Positions 16,062 through 25,301 of a stretch of DNA of 64,000 nucleotides are shown here, piece by piece. The notes beneath the pieces were generated by a model. It did no database searches. It saw only the letters and a list, made by a program, of their open reading frames with translations, and had not been told where the DNA came from. The stretch comes from Rhizobiales bacterium Y(2018). GTDB lineage: Bacteria; Pseudomonadota; Alphaproteobacteria; Rhizobiales; Aestuariivirgaceae. A program made the translations under genes and the position numbers. Position 1 is the first letter of the stretch, and every line of letters begins with the position of its first letter. The DNA is taken from NCBI GenBank assembly GCA_005502925.1, contig SCPD01000008.1:124001-188000 (forward strand). Direction: 5' to 3'.

Positions 16062-17054
16062 TCAGCGGTCCCGCCCGAAACGTCCACGCAGGTGATGCAC
16101 CAGGCCGGCGATGAGATACATCGGGGCGAGTACGGAGGCCAAAGCCAGCGGAATTGTCAGTCGTACTACCTGTTGGGCAGCGTCGAACGGGCGTTCATCC
16201 CGTTGATATGTGCATTTGGCGAAGAGCCATGCCAGTCCGATCTGGAGACGGGTGACATTAAAATTGCGAGCCAACAGCGCCTGATAATTCTTATCCAGGA
16301 AACGCTTGCGCGCCATAGCTTCCATGAAGCGGCGATGCTTGCGGAAGCCTTCTCCCGCATAGCGCCTGTCGTTGATGAGCTCCTGGAGGAATTCCTGTCT
16401 TATGAACCCGAATTCCGGCTTCTGCATGAGAATTTCGAGCCCCATATGATGTTCGTGCCCGGGGCTCAGATATACCGGCTCAAGGTTGGCATAGGCCAAC
16501 ATGTCGGAGACCATCAATGTGTGATAGGCGATGCCGAGCCCTTTCAAGTCAAAGAAGGCATCCTCGATCATCCGGCGAACATCCAGCCGCTCATGCGAGC
16601 CCGGTACCTCGCTCGACGTATAGCCTTGAAACCTCGGATTGCGCGGCGAATGTTCTCCCGTCACCGGATTGACCCAGCATTCGCTAGAGGCAATCGCACA
16701 GATCGAAGGATCGGCATTGAGAGCCGCCACCATGAGCTCGATAGTCCGTTCGTCGAGGGAGCAGTCGCTCGATAGAACGTAGTGATAGACGCCCGAGCGC
16801 CGCTGAAAGGCCTTCTGATGATTGATGACGATATTATCACGGATATTCGGCGCATTGCGAGAGTAGTGAATGCGGTCGTCGGCCACTTCCTTCACGCAGT
16901 TCTGCACATCGTCCGAGTTGGAGTTGTCCAGAACATAGATCTCCAGGTTCCGATAGGTCTGCCGACAGACGGAGGTGAGTGAGAGACGGAAGAGATCAAC
17001 CCGTTCATGGGCGGTGATCGCGACGGTGACGAGAGGAGAGGTCTCTGTGTCCAT
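16062..17054 (-). CDS. Family 2 glycosyltransferase
   Basis: This 330-residue protein has the GT2 GT-A opening LVTVAITAHERVDLFRLSL, then CRQTYRNLEIYVLDNSNSD, and an acidic metal-site candidate in VLSSDCSLDE. Near the C-terminus one long hydrophobic stretch (LTIPLALASVLAPMYLIAGLV) could anchor it to the inner membrane. I use ATG 17054, which has AAGAGAAC upstream; a longer frame to 17198 would run through the end of the preceding gene. It begins 11 bases after the second methyltransferase gene, so both form one leftward unit. Donor and linkage are unknown. Confidence 0.82.
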   Translation of the reverse strand: MDTETSPLVTVAITAHERVDLFRLSLTSVCRQTYRNLEIYVLDNSNSDDVQNCVKEVADDRIHYSRNAPNIRDNIVINHQKAFQRRSGVYHYVLSSDCSLDERTIELMVAALNADPSICAIASSECWVNPVTGEHSPRNPRFQGYTSSEVPGSHERLDVRRMIEDAFFDLKGLGIAYHTLMVSDMLAYANLEPVYLSPGHEHHMGLEILMQKPEFGFIRQEFLQELINDRRYAGEGFRKHRRFMEAMARKRFLDKNYQALLARNFNVTRLQIGLAWLFAKCTYQRDERPFDAAQQVVRLTIPLALASVLAPMYLIAGLVHHLRGRFGRDR

Positions 17055-17065
17055 ATGCAGTTCTC

Positions 17066-18337
17066 TTAACTTTGTCCGTCGAGCAAAGGAAGTGCGATGT
17101 CCCGTTCCCACTCTTCCGGCGTCAGGAGCACCGGGCCGGACACCTTCACCGTCAATATCCGATGCTCGACTTGCGCCCGCGCGAGATATTCCGCCCACAT
17201 GCGATAGTGCCTGACCAATTGCTTGCTGTTCTCGGACAGAGCGAGGAGAGAGGAAAGCTTCTTGCGGGCCTTTCCGCTCGCCGCGGCCATTTCGGCGCCG
17301 ACGCCTTTGCTCATTTCTTCAGGCGGTAACCAGATTGTCACAGCCTTCTTGCGCTCGGCGGTACCGATCACCTCGAGAGCCGGATCATGCTCGAAGGCGA
17401 TGGCGCCATTGATTTCCGGGCGCATGATATTGTAGTCGAAAATGAGCTTGTCATCCGCGGCTTTCCGCGGCTTGTGGTAAGCATTGGCGTTCAACGTGGA
17501 CGCCCCCGCGACGCCGCCGAGGAAGTCGGCCGCGCTCTGATAGGCGCGCTGGTGAATGCCCTTGACGATCGGAGTCGCGACTTCGAGGCCGGGAAAGCCG
17601 ATGATCATCAGGTCCTTGATCTGACGCTTGTGGGCAACGACAAGGAAGCGTTCCTTGAACGGCGAGGGCTTGATCTCGACGGAGGCGAAGCAGCCGCGGC
17701 GGAAGCGCAGCAGATTCTCGATCGCCGCTTGCGTTATATAGAACTGCTTGACGCCTTCGCCCGCCGTGCCGCTGGCGACGAGGACTGAAGGGGAGCGCGA
17801 CAGGAATCTCTGCTGCAGCCAGCCGATGCCGAGCTTCCGGCGGTCATGCGCGCCAAAGGTCGCGAGTTCCAGCGTGAGCTGTCGCCGCGTGGCGGCGATC
17901 AGGCGATCCAAGCCCAAGATGGGATTAACCAAGTGATGCAGAACGTTCAGGCAAATCACATGGTCGAAAGTCTCGTCAAGCGACTCGTGGTCGATATCGT
18001 ATTGGCGGAATTCGACCGGCAAGCCCTGGACGTCGGCCAGAAGGCGGCCGCGGCGGACATTCTCCGAGGCGAAATCGAGCCCCATTGAGCGGCTGGCGCC
18101 ACGGCGCTTCGCCTCAAAGCAGAAAAAGCCGAGGGAACATCCGATATCGGCGAAACTTTGACCGGACATGTCTTGCGGCAGAATTATCTTAGCCGTGCTC
18201 GAGCGGTCATGACCGGTGCCGGTGTTGAGCCCATAGGGCAGAGGGATCGACTGATAGTCGAAAGACTCCGAACGCAGCAGCTGTTCGATCTGGTCGCGTG
18301 ACCAGGTTGTCGGCGGGGAGGCAGTCGAATCCATCAT
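17066..18337 (-). CDS. SAM-dependent methyltransferase with long C-terminal domain, copy B
   Basis: This is a close paralogue of the protein at 3266-4528. It shares the SAM motif (DIGCSLGFFCFEA), ICLNVLHHLVNPILGL, ELATFGAHDRRKLG, EGVKQFYIT and the C-terminal AVTIWLP block. ATG 18337 or 18334 gives about 423 residues aligned with copy A; the frame extends to 18424, but that part crosses the divergent promoter. The divergent kinase-like gene begins 85 bases away. A GT2 gene follows it in the same operon, which copy A lacks. Methylation of a glycan-linked group is inferred; the function of the C-terminal region is unknown. Confidence 0.82.
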   Translation of the reverse strand: MMDSTASPPTTWSRDQIEQLLRSESFDYQSIPLPYGLNTGTGHDRSSTAKIILPQDMSGQSFADIGCSLGFFCFEAKRRGASRSMGLDFASENVRRGRLLADVQGLPVEFRQYDIDHESLDETFDHVICLNVLHHLVNPILGLDRLIAATRRQLTLELATFGAHDRRKLGIGWLQQRFLSRSPSVLVASGTAGEGVKQFYITQAAIENLLRFRRGCFASVEIKPSPFKERFLVVAHKRQIKDLMIIGFPGLEVATPIVKGIHQRAYQSAADFLGGVAGASTLNANAYHKPRKAADDKLIFDYNIMRPEINGAIAFEHDPALEVIGTAERKKAVTIWLPPEEMSKGVGAEMAAASGKARKKLSSLLALSENSKQLVRHYRMWAEYLARAQVEHRILTVKVSGPVLLTPEEWERDIALPLLDGQS

Positions 18338-18422
18338 ATCTGACCTTATCAAAACTTGCTGTGAGCTTTGCAGTATTCTAACACGGGTGGCTGGTGCCGC
18401 GATAATCTCTCCGGGGGCGTTC

Positions 18423-19412
18423 ATGAAGTGGAAGCAATTGATTCTTCCACGCCATCTCTACCGAACTTATAAACTGGGCCGTTTGTGGAAAAACCAGGCG
18501 AAGCTGCCCTGGCTGACAATGCTGCTGCGCTTTGGCCGGCCGTTGCCGCTTGTCCGCCAGCTGGGGAGCGATCGGCCGCAGGCGCGGGTGATCCTGCACA
18601 AGCAGGGAATCTGGTCGATCGTCGCGGGCGCGCGCTTCATTCGCTACACGACCAAACCGAAATCCGTGGCCAAGCTGCAAAAAGAACACGTAATGTGGCG
18701 TTTGCTGCGCGAACATGGACTGGCGGATATGGTGCAGCCCTCGATCAGGCTCAGCGCGTGCGGGCAGGGTGTTGCGCTCGAAACAGGGCTGTTGCGGCAG
18801 ATCGGAATGGACGATCAGGTCGAGATGACGGTGCCGATCATGCGGGCGTTCATGGCCGCGGCCAAGCTGGCTGTCCCCGACGCGCTGCCGCCGACGGTCG
18901 AGGCGGGCATAAAGCTCGGGCGCCAGGCCTGCGGTGGTGAGCTGCCGGCGAGCTTTGCTTTGGAAAGCGCGATCCGCGACTGTTTCGCGCGACAAGTGCG
19001 GATAGGCGTCTCTCATCAGGACCTTCACGTCTACAACATCATGCAGGATGCCGGTGGGAAGCCAATCCTGATCGATCTCAAATCTTGCGATGTCGATCGC
19101 ATCGTTTCGATAGACATACTGATGTTCGCTGGCAAGTACATACAGGCCAGAATGTTCGATAATCTGCTCGAATGTGTGTTCTCGGCGCAACAGCTGGGAT
19201 GGTGCGTTGCCGAGCTTGAGCCGGCTCTCGCCCTCATCGATCTGCCGCGCACTTATTGGTCTCACATCCTGATCCTGCATCTGATGGGCGCCGGGTCGGC
19301 GGATACCCAGGGGAGTGAGCAGGAGATCAGTCCGATTTCACGACAGCTGTATCAACGGATGCTGTCGCGGGATTGGAGCGCGGGTTGTCCCGAGAGGGAC
19401 GCAGAGACATAG
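18423..19412 (+). CDS. APH/choline-kinase-fold putative phosphotransferase, copy B
   Basis: The 329-residue paralogue of 4691-5659 keeps the same kinase signature at the same numbers: catalytic loop HQDLHVYN (H198, D200, N205) and LIDLKSCD with D218. The arginine after H198 is glutamine here. The N-lobe helix is KLQKEHVMWRLLREHG. I start it at ATG 18423 (MKWKQLILPR), which lines up with MNWKQLLFPR of copy A; an earlier in-frame start at 18387 lies in the promoter. Conservation of all key residues argues that both copies are active. The C-termini differ most, possibly reflecting different acceptors. Confidence 0.7.
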   Translation: MKWKQLILPRHLYRTYKLGRLWKNQAKLPWLTMLLRFGRPLPLVRQLGSDRPQARVILHKQGIWSIVAGARFIRYTTKPKSVAKLQKEHVMWRLLREHGLADMVQPSIRLSACGQGVALETGLLRQIGMDDQVEMTVPIMRAFMAAAKLAVPDALPPTVEAGIKLGRQACGGELPASFALESAIRDCFARQVRIGVSHQDLHVYNIMQDAGGKPILIDLKSCDVDRIVSIDILMFAGKYIQARMFDNLLECVFSAQQLGWCVAELEPALALIDLPRTYWSHILILHLMGAGSADTQGSEQEISPISRQLYQRMLSRDWSAGCPERDAET

Positions 19413-19449
19413 AGGCGCGTCACTTTTTCTTTCTAAATCAATGTTTTGA

Positions 19450-20520
19450 CTATTTTTCGTCAACCAGCGCTCGCAGCCGTGCCGCGGCGAGCGTGGTATC
19501 ATCCGCGGGGGGCGCCGCAGGTGTCACAAAGGGCTGGCCCAGCGGCACCGCCCAGCCTTTTTCATACATGAGATCATGCAAGAGCGTGAAATCGCGCGAG
19601 GTCTCGTCCGCTCCCAGCCGGCCGAGCAGACCCTGCGCCCTGGCTGCCATCCAATAAGCGAGGTCATCGGAGAGGCCCAGCCGTCGCAGACCCTGGGAAA
19701 CGGTGCGGTTCGCCAGCCGCAACGGCGCGATGGCCAGGGGCTTGCCGAGGCGAGCCACCTCGACGGCCATGGAAACGCTGTCGCCCGTCACCACGAAGCG
19801 GTCGCCATGGGCGAGGAGACCGACATAGGGATTGTCGCTGCCCAATTTGTCCCAGCGATAGAGTTGGGCGCCGGCAGGCAGGGCCTTCTCGATGGCCGCC
19901 ACGGTCTCGGGCGGGGTGCGCCTGGATGTCGTGATCCCAAGGCTTCCGCCGTCCTTCATCCGCTCCAATGTGGCGAGGACGGCACGCGCCGTCTGGGGAT
20001 CAAAACCATGGCTGCTGATCGACCCGCCACAGAGAAGGACAGTGAGGGGACGTGGCAGGTGCGCGAAAGTTTCCCGCCAGCGTTCGGCCTCGGCGGCGAC
20101 GCGCCTCGGGTCGATGCCGACCAGCGGCAGGCCGATCCGGAAGATGTTGGGCGCGTCGGCGGCGCGGTACTGGTAGGGCACGATGAAGAGATCGGCCTTC
20201 TCGCTGTCGCCCTTGGGGGTTCCGATCAAGGCGATCTTCGTGCGGCCCTGCGACTGCTCCTTGATCCACAGAGCCACCATGGCGAGGCGCCGGCCGATGG
20301 TCAGCACGAGGTCCGGCCAGGACGGCGTCAGCGGGTCCGATTTTTCGCGGTCGACATGATGCAGCGATGCCTCGATGCGCGGCTTGGCGAGATCGAAGCC
20401 GGGCCTGAGGACAATGTTCCGCCGCTCGAACGGCAGTTCCGTGGCCTCGATGAGGCGTTCGGTCTGGGCATTGTCGCCGTGCTTGGCGCCGGTCAGAAGC
20501 CAGATGCGGGGGTGGGACAT
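19450..20520 (-). CDS. ELM1 (mitochondrial fission ELM1-like) family protein
   Basis: The 356-residue protein resembles the bacterial ELM1 family: RIWLLTGAKHGDNAQ at the N-terminus, then PDLVLTIGRRLAMVALWIK, VLLCGGSISSHGFD and the C-terminal VTGDSVSMAVEVARLGKPLAI. These proteins have a GT-B-like architecture, and the last block resembles a nucleotide-sugar site, but their reaction in bacteria is not established. It lies between the polysaccharide locus and the glycerate kinase gene, divergent from the latter by 79 bases. A link to cell-envelope sugars is plausible but unproven. Confidence 0.75.
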   Translation of the reverse strand: MSHPRIWLLTGAKHGDNAQTERLIEATELPFERRNIVLRPGFDLAKPRIEASLHHVDREKSDPLTPSWPDLVLTIGRRLAMVALWIKEQSQGRTKIALIGTPKGDSEKADLFIVPYQYRAADAPNIFRIGLPLVGIDPRRVAAEAERWRETFAHLPRPLTVLLCGGSISSHGFDPQTARAVLATLERMKDGGSLGITTSRRTPPETVAAIEKALPAGAQLYRWDKLGSDNPYVGLLAHGDRFVVTGDSVSMAVEVARLGKPLAIAPLRLANRTVSQGLRRLGLSDDLAYWMAARAQGLLGRLGADETSRDFTLLHDLMYEKGWAVPLGQPFVTPAAPPADDTTLAAARLRALVDEK

Positions 20521-20599
20521 TCGGCCTGTTTAAAAGGTTGACAGAGAGGCGCCTATAATCGATTGGCAGGACGATGACAAATTCCCGCCTGGTTGCCTC

Positions 20600-21823
20600 A
20601 TGCTCCTGAAAGATTTGTTCTCCGCCGCGGTCGCGGCCGCCGATCCCGCCCTCAGAGTGCCGCCCTTCCTGCCTAAGCCGCCCAAAGGCCGCACCTTGGT
20701 GGTCGGCGCCGGCAAAGCCAGCGCCGCCATGGCGCTTGCCGTCGAAGATCATTGGACCGGGCCAATATCCGGGCTCGTCATCACCCGTTACGGCCATGGC
20801 GCGCCCTGCAAGAGGATCGAGATCGTCGAGGCCTCGCATCCGGTGCCCGACGCCAGCGGGCGTGACGCGGCGCTGCGGATGGGCGAACTGGTCAAGGGCC
20901 TCACGCCGGACGACCTCGTCCTCTGCCTTATTTCCGGCGGCGGCTCGGCGCTGCTCGCAGCACCCGCGCCGGGGCTGACGCTCGAAGACAAGCAGAATGT
21001 GAACCGGCAGCTGCTCTCTTGCGGCGCGCCGATCTCGGAGATGAATTGCGTGCGCAAGCATCTCTCGGCGCTGAAAGGTGGCAGGCTCGCAGCGGCGGCA
21101 TTCCCGGCACAGATCGTTTCTCTCGTCATTTCCGATGTGCCGGGAGACGATCCGGCAATCGTTGCCTCGGGTCCCACCGTGCCCGATCCGACGACACGGC
21201 AGGAGGCGCTGGCGATCCTGCGCAAATACAAGTTCGACCTGCCGGCGCATGTCTGGGCCTTTCTCGAAACGCCGGCCGCCGAGACGCCGAAGCCCGGCGA
21301 TCCGCGTTTCGCCAAGGTCCGGACCGAGATGATCGCCGCCCCGGCGCAGTCGCTCGCCGCCGCGGCGAAGATCGCCAGCGCGGCCGGCTACCGGGTGATC
21401 GATCTCGGCGATCGGATCGAAGGCGAGGCGCGCGATGTGGCGCGCGCGCAGGCGGCGCAGGCACTCGCCACCAAAGGCCCGGCCATTATCCTGTCGGGCG
21501 GGGAAACCACGGTGACGCTCAAGGGCAAGGGGCGGGGCGGTCGCAATGCCGAATATGCGCTGGCGCTCGCCTTGGCACTCGACGGCAAGGCGAACATCTC
21601 AGCGATCGCCGGCGACACCGACGGCATCGACGGGTCGGAGGACAATGCCGGGGCCCTGGTGACGCCCGACACGCTGGTGCGCGCTAAGGCCAAGGGCATC
21701 GACGCGGAGGCCTATCTCACCAATAACGATGCCTATGGCTTCTTCGCCAGCATCGGCGATCTCGTCGTCACCGGTCCGACGCGCACCAATGTCAACGATT
21801 TCCGGGCAATCCTGATCGATTGA
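20600..21823 (+). CDS. ttuD: Glycerate kinase (MOFRL/DUF4147 type)
   Basis: The enzyme phosphorylates D-glycerate, in this family usually to 2-phosphoglycerate, feeding glycolate/glyoxylate carbon into central metabolism. The 407-residue protein shows the family blocks TLVVGAGKASAAMA, CLISGGGSALL, LSGGETTVTLKGKGRGGRN and GDTDGIDGSEDNAGA. It is sometimes named gckA, or ttuD after hydroxypyruvate reductase-like annotations, but these motifs fit the kinase. It lies near malate synthase and glycolate oxidase genes, consistent with glyoxylate metabolism. A small unknown gene follows after 10 bases. Confidence 0.88.
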   Translation: MLLKDLFSAAVAAADPALRVPPFLPKPPKGRTLVVGAGKASAAMALAVEDHWTGPISGLVITRYGHGAPCKRIEIVEASHPVPDASGRDAALRMGELVKGLTPDDLVLCLISGGGSALLAAPAPGLTLEDKQNVNRQLLSCGAPISEMNCVRKHLSALKGGRLAAAAFPAQIVSLVISDVPGDDPAIVASGPTVPDPTTRQEALAILRKYKFDLPAHVWAFLETPAAETPKPGDPRFAKVRTEMIAAPAQSLAAAAKIASAAGYRVIDLGDRIEGEARDVARAQAAQALATKGPAIILSGGETTVTLKGKGRGGRNAEYALALALALDGKANISAIAGDTDGIDGSEDNAGALVTPDTLVRAKAKGIDAEAYLTNNDAYGFFASIGDLVVTGPTRTNVNDFRAILID

Positions 21824-21833
21824 GGTGTAGGAG

Positions 21834-22268
21834 ATGGAACTCGGCCACCTTTCTCCACTGGCAGCGACAATTCGCAGTTTTGCCTCGCGGCACAATCTGC
21901 ATATTGAGCCTCGTCCCACCGGTGACGGGCTGGCCATCCGTCTTATGTTTTCTCATCCCGCTGGCGGTCAGGCATCCCTTGATTTGCTGCCTCATTCGCG
22001 ACAGGCTTTTGCTCTGGAGTCGATCTGGTGGGAGGATGATCTCGGGACCCATGCAAGGAGAATCCATCGTCGTGAGCAACAGTTGATCGACTCCGTGGCC
22101 CAGACGGCAAGAATTGCTCTCCTCGATGAGCTTTCAGCAATGGTCGCGTTGACGCGTGATGATCTCATGAATCTTTCGGTGATCTATTCCGGCGTTTTGG
22201 GGGCGCATTCAGGTACAGTTGACGCCATGACGCCCAAGCTGCCCTTTCCCATTCTGGATCCAGAATGA
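21834..22268 (+). CDS. Hypothetical protein
   Basis: A 144-residue protein I do not recognise. It follows the glycerate kinase by 10 bases with AGGAG immediately before the ATG, which supports it being translated. It looks soluble, with an N-terminal HLSPLAATIRSFASRH helix and a WWEDD acidic patch mid-protein, and no signal peptide, metal motif or membrane helix. Its ending overlaps no other gene, and a strong hairpin follows 50 bases later. Co-transcription with the kinase suggests, but does not show, a role in the same pathway. Confidence 0.6.
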   Translation: MELGHLSPLAATIRSFASRHNLHIEPRPTGDGLAIRLMFSHPAGGQASLDLLPHSRQAFALESIWWEDDLGTHARRIHRREQQLIDSVAQTARIALLDELSAMVALTRDDLMNLSVIYSGVLGAHSGTVDAMTPKLPFPILDPE

Positions 22269-22318
22269 CTCGCAACTCAAGCGCGCCAGAGTGAATTGCC
22301 GCGGAGCATAAGCAGTGA

Positions 22319-22348
22319 CGCATCGGCTGGGTGGACCGAGCCGATGCG
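22319..22348. terminator. Hairpin between converging genes
   Basis: CGCATCGGCT at 22319-22328 pairs exactly with AGCCGATGCG at 22339-22348, and GGT/ACC extend the stem inside the loop. It lies between the hypothetical gene and the malate synthase 3' end, 9 bases from the latter, so it can serve both strands. No long T run is present. Confidence 0.6.
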
Positions 22349-22357
22349 CGATAGTCG

Positions 22358-23950
22358 TCACACGATCTTCTTGTAAGCCGGCAGAGTGAGGAAGGTCTCG
22401 AACTGTGCCGATGTCGACATCTTGCGGAAGATGGTGATCGCCTCGCGGAAGCGGCCTTTCTTGTAGGCCTCCGGGCCTACTTCCTGGGCTACCCGCGCCA
22501 TCTCTTCCTTGAGGCATTTCTCGAAGAAGGGCTTCGTGACCTTCTGGCCGCCTTCGAGCCTGGCGCCGAATTTGAGCCACTGCCAGATCTGCGATCGTGA
22601 TATCTCGGCGGTCGCGGCGTCTTCCATCAGATTGTAGATCGGCACGGCGCCGCGGCCCCTGAGCCACGCCTCGATATATTGCACGCCGACGCGGATATTC
22701 TCGCGGAAACCGGCCTCGGTCTTGGTGCCTTCATGGACCTGGAGCAAATCCTTCTGGCCGACCGCCACATCCTCGCGCTTCACATAAAGCTGGTTCGGCG
22801 TCGGCATCAGCGCGTCGAATATGTCGCGCGCCACCGGCACGAGATCGGGATGCGCCACCCAGGTGCCGTCATGGCCGTTCTTGGCTTCGCGCTCCTTGTC
22901 GGCGCGGACCTTCTCGAAAGCGAGCTTGTTGGCTTCCTCATCCTTGCGGTTGGGGATCTGCGCCGCCATGCCACCCATCGCGAATGCGCGGCGCTTGTGA
23001 CAGGTTTTGACGAGGAGCGCCGAATAATTGGCGAGGAAGGCCTTCGACATCACCACCTGGCTGCGGTCCGGCAGCACGAAGCGCTTGTTGTTGGCGAAGG
23101 TCTTTATGAAGGAGAAGATGTAGTCCCAGCGGCCGCAATTGAGGCCGACAATATGGTCGCGCAGTTCGAACAGGATCTCGTCCATCTCGAAAGCGGCCGG
23201 CAGCGTCTCGATGAGGACAGTCGCCTTGATGGTGCCGAGCGGCAAGCCCAGCGCGCTTTCGGCCTGGATGAAGGCGTCGTTCCACAGCCGCGCCTCGTGA
23301 TGGCTCTCCATCTTGGGCAGATAAAAATAGGGGCCGGATTTGGCGGCGAGTGCCGCCTTGGCGTTGTGGAAGAAATAGAGGCCAAAATCGAAGAGGGCGC
23401 CGGACACGGGCGCGCCATCCACTCTCATATGCTCTTCGAGAAGATGCCAGCCGCGCGGACGCACCAGGAGGACGGCCGGCTCCTTGCCGAGCTTGTATGA
23501 CTTGCCGCTCGTCGGATCGGTGTAATCGAGCTTCCTGGCCCAGCGGTCCATCAGATTGATCTGGCCCTGGATCATGTTGTCCCAGGTCGGCGAATTGGAA
23601 TCCTCGAAATCGGTCATGAAGACCTTGGCGCCGGAATTGAGCGCGTTGATCACCATCTTGCGGTCGGTCGGGCCGGTGATCTCGACGCGGCGGTCCTGCA
23701 GGTCTGCCGGGATCGGCGCCACGGTCCAGCTGCCGTCGCGGATGGCCTTTGTCTCGGGCAGGAAGTCGGGCAGGAGGCCTTTGTCGAAAAGCTTCTGGCG
23801 TTCGGCCCGGGCTTTGATCAAGGCTCGGCGGCGGTCCTCGAAATTGCGATGGAGCGTTGCCACGAAGGCCACGGCCTCCGGCGTCAGGATCTGCTCGTAA
23901 CCCTTCTTGACCGTCTCGGTGAAGGTCACGCCTTTCGGCAGTTTCGCCAT
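22358..23950 (-). CDS. aceB: Malate synthase A
   Basis: The 530-residue enzyme condenses glyoxylate and acetyl-CoA to malate. Family blocks are clear: VFMTDFEDSNSPTWDN, TVLIETLPAAFEMDEIL, IVGLNCGRWDYIFSFIK (catalytic region) and AMGGMAAQIPN. Length and motifs are those of the A form, not the roughly 720-residue G form. It starts 6 bases after the glcF stop, with AAAGGG supplied by the end of glcF, so it is the last gene of the glycolate operon. In E. coli the same operon position holds the G-type glcB, making this an exchange of isoform. It should remove glyoxylate produced by GlcDEF. Confidence 0.95.
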   Translation of the reverse strand: MAKLPKGVTFTETVKKGYEQILTPEAVAFVATLHRNFEDRRRALIKARAERQKLFDKGLLPDFLPETKAIRDGSWTVAPIPADLQDRRVEITGPTDRKMVINALNSGAKVFMTDFEDSNSPTWDNMIQGQINLMDRWARKLDYTDPTSGKSYKLGKEPAVLLVRPRGWHLLEEHMRVDGAPVSGALFDFGLYFFHNAKAALAAKSGPYFYLPKMESHHEARLWNDAFIQAESALGLPLGTIKATVLIETLPAAFEMDEILFELRDHIVGLNCGRWDYIFSFIKTFANNKRFVLPDRSQVVMSKAFLANYSALLVKTCHKRRAFAMGGMAAQIPNRKDEEANKLAFEKVRADKEREAKNGHDGTWVAHPDLVPVARDIFDALMPTPNQLYVKREDVAVGQKDLLQVHEGTKTEAGFRENIRVGVQYIEAWLRGRGAVPIYNLMEDAATAEISRSQIWQWLKFGARLEGGQKVTKPFFEKCLKEEMARVAQEVGPEAYKKGRFREAITIFRKMSTSAQFETFLTLPAYKKIV

Positions 23951-23956
23951 TAATTC

Positions 23957-25258
23957 CTACCCTTTAGATGCTTGTCTTAAGATTTCAGGTTCATGTCCGC
24001 CATGGGCCCAGTCGAGCAGCTCGACCGTATGGAGGATGGGAATTTCCGTAGCCTGACCGATCTGGGTGATGCAACCGATATTGCCGGTGGCGATGATGTC
24101 GGGCGCGACGGAGCGGATATTGGCCACCTTGCGGTCGCGTAGCTTTACGGCGATGTCGGGCTGAAGGATGTTGTAGGTGCCGGCCGAGCCGCAGCAGAGA
24201 TGGCCCTCAGGCACGTCGCTCACCGAGAAGCCGGCATTTTCGAGCAATCGGCGCGGTTCGGTTTTGATCTTCTGGCCGTGCTGCATGGAGCAGGCCGAGT
24301 GATAGGCGATGCGCAAGGGTTTCGGCGGCGAAACCTTGGGCAGATCGATCTCGACCAGGAATTCGGTGATGTCGCGCGCCATGGCCGACACGGCTTGCGC
24401 CTTTTCCCGATAGGCGGGATCGAGCCTCAGCATATGACCGTAATCCTTGATCGTCGTGCCGCAGCCCGAGGCGGTGATGATCACGCGATCGACCCCGGCG
24501 GCGCTCCAGGCATCGACCATCTGGCGGGCGCGGGCGAGTGCGTCCGCTTCCTTGCCCATGTGGTGGGTGAGGGAGCCGCAACAGGATGAGCCGTCGGCGA
24601 CCACGACCTCGATTCCGTGGCGATTCATGAGCCGGATGGCGGCGGCATTGATGCCGGGATCGAGCACGCTCTGCACGCAGCCGCGCAGGAGTGCGACGCG
24701 CATGCGCTTCTCGCCTTCCGCCGGATAGAGGCCGGGCTGGCCGATGATCTCCGGCGGCGGCGTTTCCTTGGGCGCCAAAGCGAGAAGCGACGAGAGCCGC
24801 TTGTCGCCCAGCTTTTCAATCAAGGGCGCCAGAGGCCGGACGAGCGACGACAGGATCAAGGCGGTCTTGAAGAGGCCGCGACGTGGCATCAGGAAAGCCA
24901 GGACATCGCGCAGCAGGCGTTCGACGAGCGGGCGCTTATAGGTCTTTTCGACATGGGCGCGGGCATCGTCGATGAGGTGCATGTAATGCACACCCGACGG
25001 GCAGGTCGTCATGCAGGAGAGGCAGGAGAGGCAGCGGTCAATATGCTTTACCGTTTCGGGTGTCGCAGCCTCGCCGCGCTCGAGCATGTTCTTGATGAGA
25101 TAGATGCGACCGCGTGGGCTGTCGAGCTCGTCGCCGAGCAGCACATAAGTGGGACAGGTGGCCGTGCAGAAGCCGCAATGGACGCATTTGCGCAGGATCT
25201 GGTTGGCCGTCGCGATATGCGGGTCCTGCAATTGCTCGGCCGTGAAACTTGTTTGCAT
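23957..25258 (-). CDS. glcF: Glycolate oxidase iron-sulfur subunit
   Basis: The 433-residue subunit carries electrons from the flavin subunits of glycolate dehydrogenase. Two 4Fe-4S motifs are visible, CVHCGFCTATCP and CLSCLSCMTTCP, followed by two CCG (heterodisulfide-reductase-like) domains with CCGSLTHHMG and CCGSAGTYN. I start at ATG 25258 (MQTSFTAEQL), the usual family beginning; the frame extends upstream to 25372 but that part lies inside the preceding gene. Its partner glcE is separated from it by an SGNH hydrolase gene. Malate synthase follows immediately. Confidence 0.95.
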   Translation of the reverse strand: MQTSFTAEQLQDPHIATANQILRKCVHCGFCTATCPTYVLLGDELDSPRGRIYLIKNMLERGEAATPETVKHIDRCLSCLSCMTTCPSGVHYMHLIDDARAHVEKTYKRPLVERLLRDVLAFLMPRRGLFKTALILSSLVRPLAPLIEKLGDKRLSSLLALAPKETPPPEIIGQPGLYPAEGEKRMRVALLRGCVQSVLDPGINAAAIRLMNRHGIEVVVADGSSCCGSLTHHMGKEADALARARQMVDAWSAAGVDRVIITASGCGTTIKDYGHMLRLDPAYREKAQAVSAMARDITEFLVEIDLPKVSPPKPLRIAYHSACSMQHGQKIKTEPRRLLENAGFSVSDVPEGHLCCGSAGTYNILQPDIAVKLRDRKVANIRSVAPDIIATGNIGCITQIGQATEIPILHTVELLDWAHGGHEPEILRQASKG

Positions 25259-25301
25259 TTGAAGCTTCGACTCGCGGGTAGATCCTGGTTGTGCACGTAG
25301 A

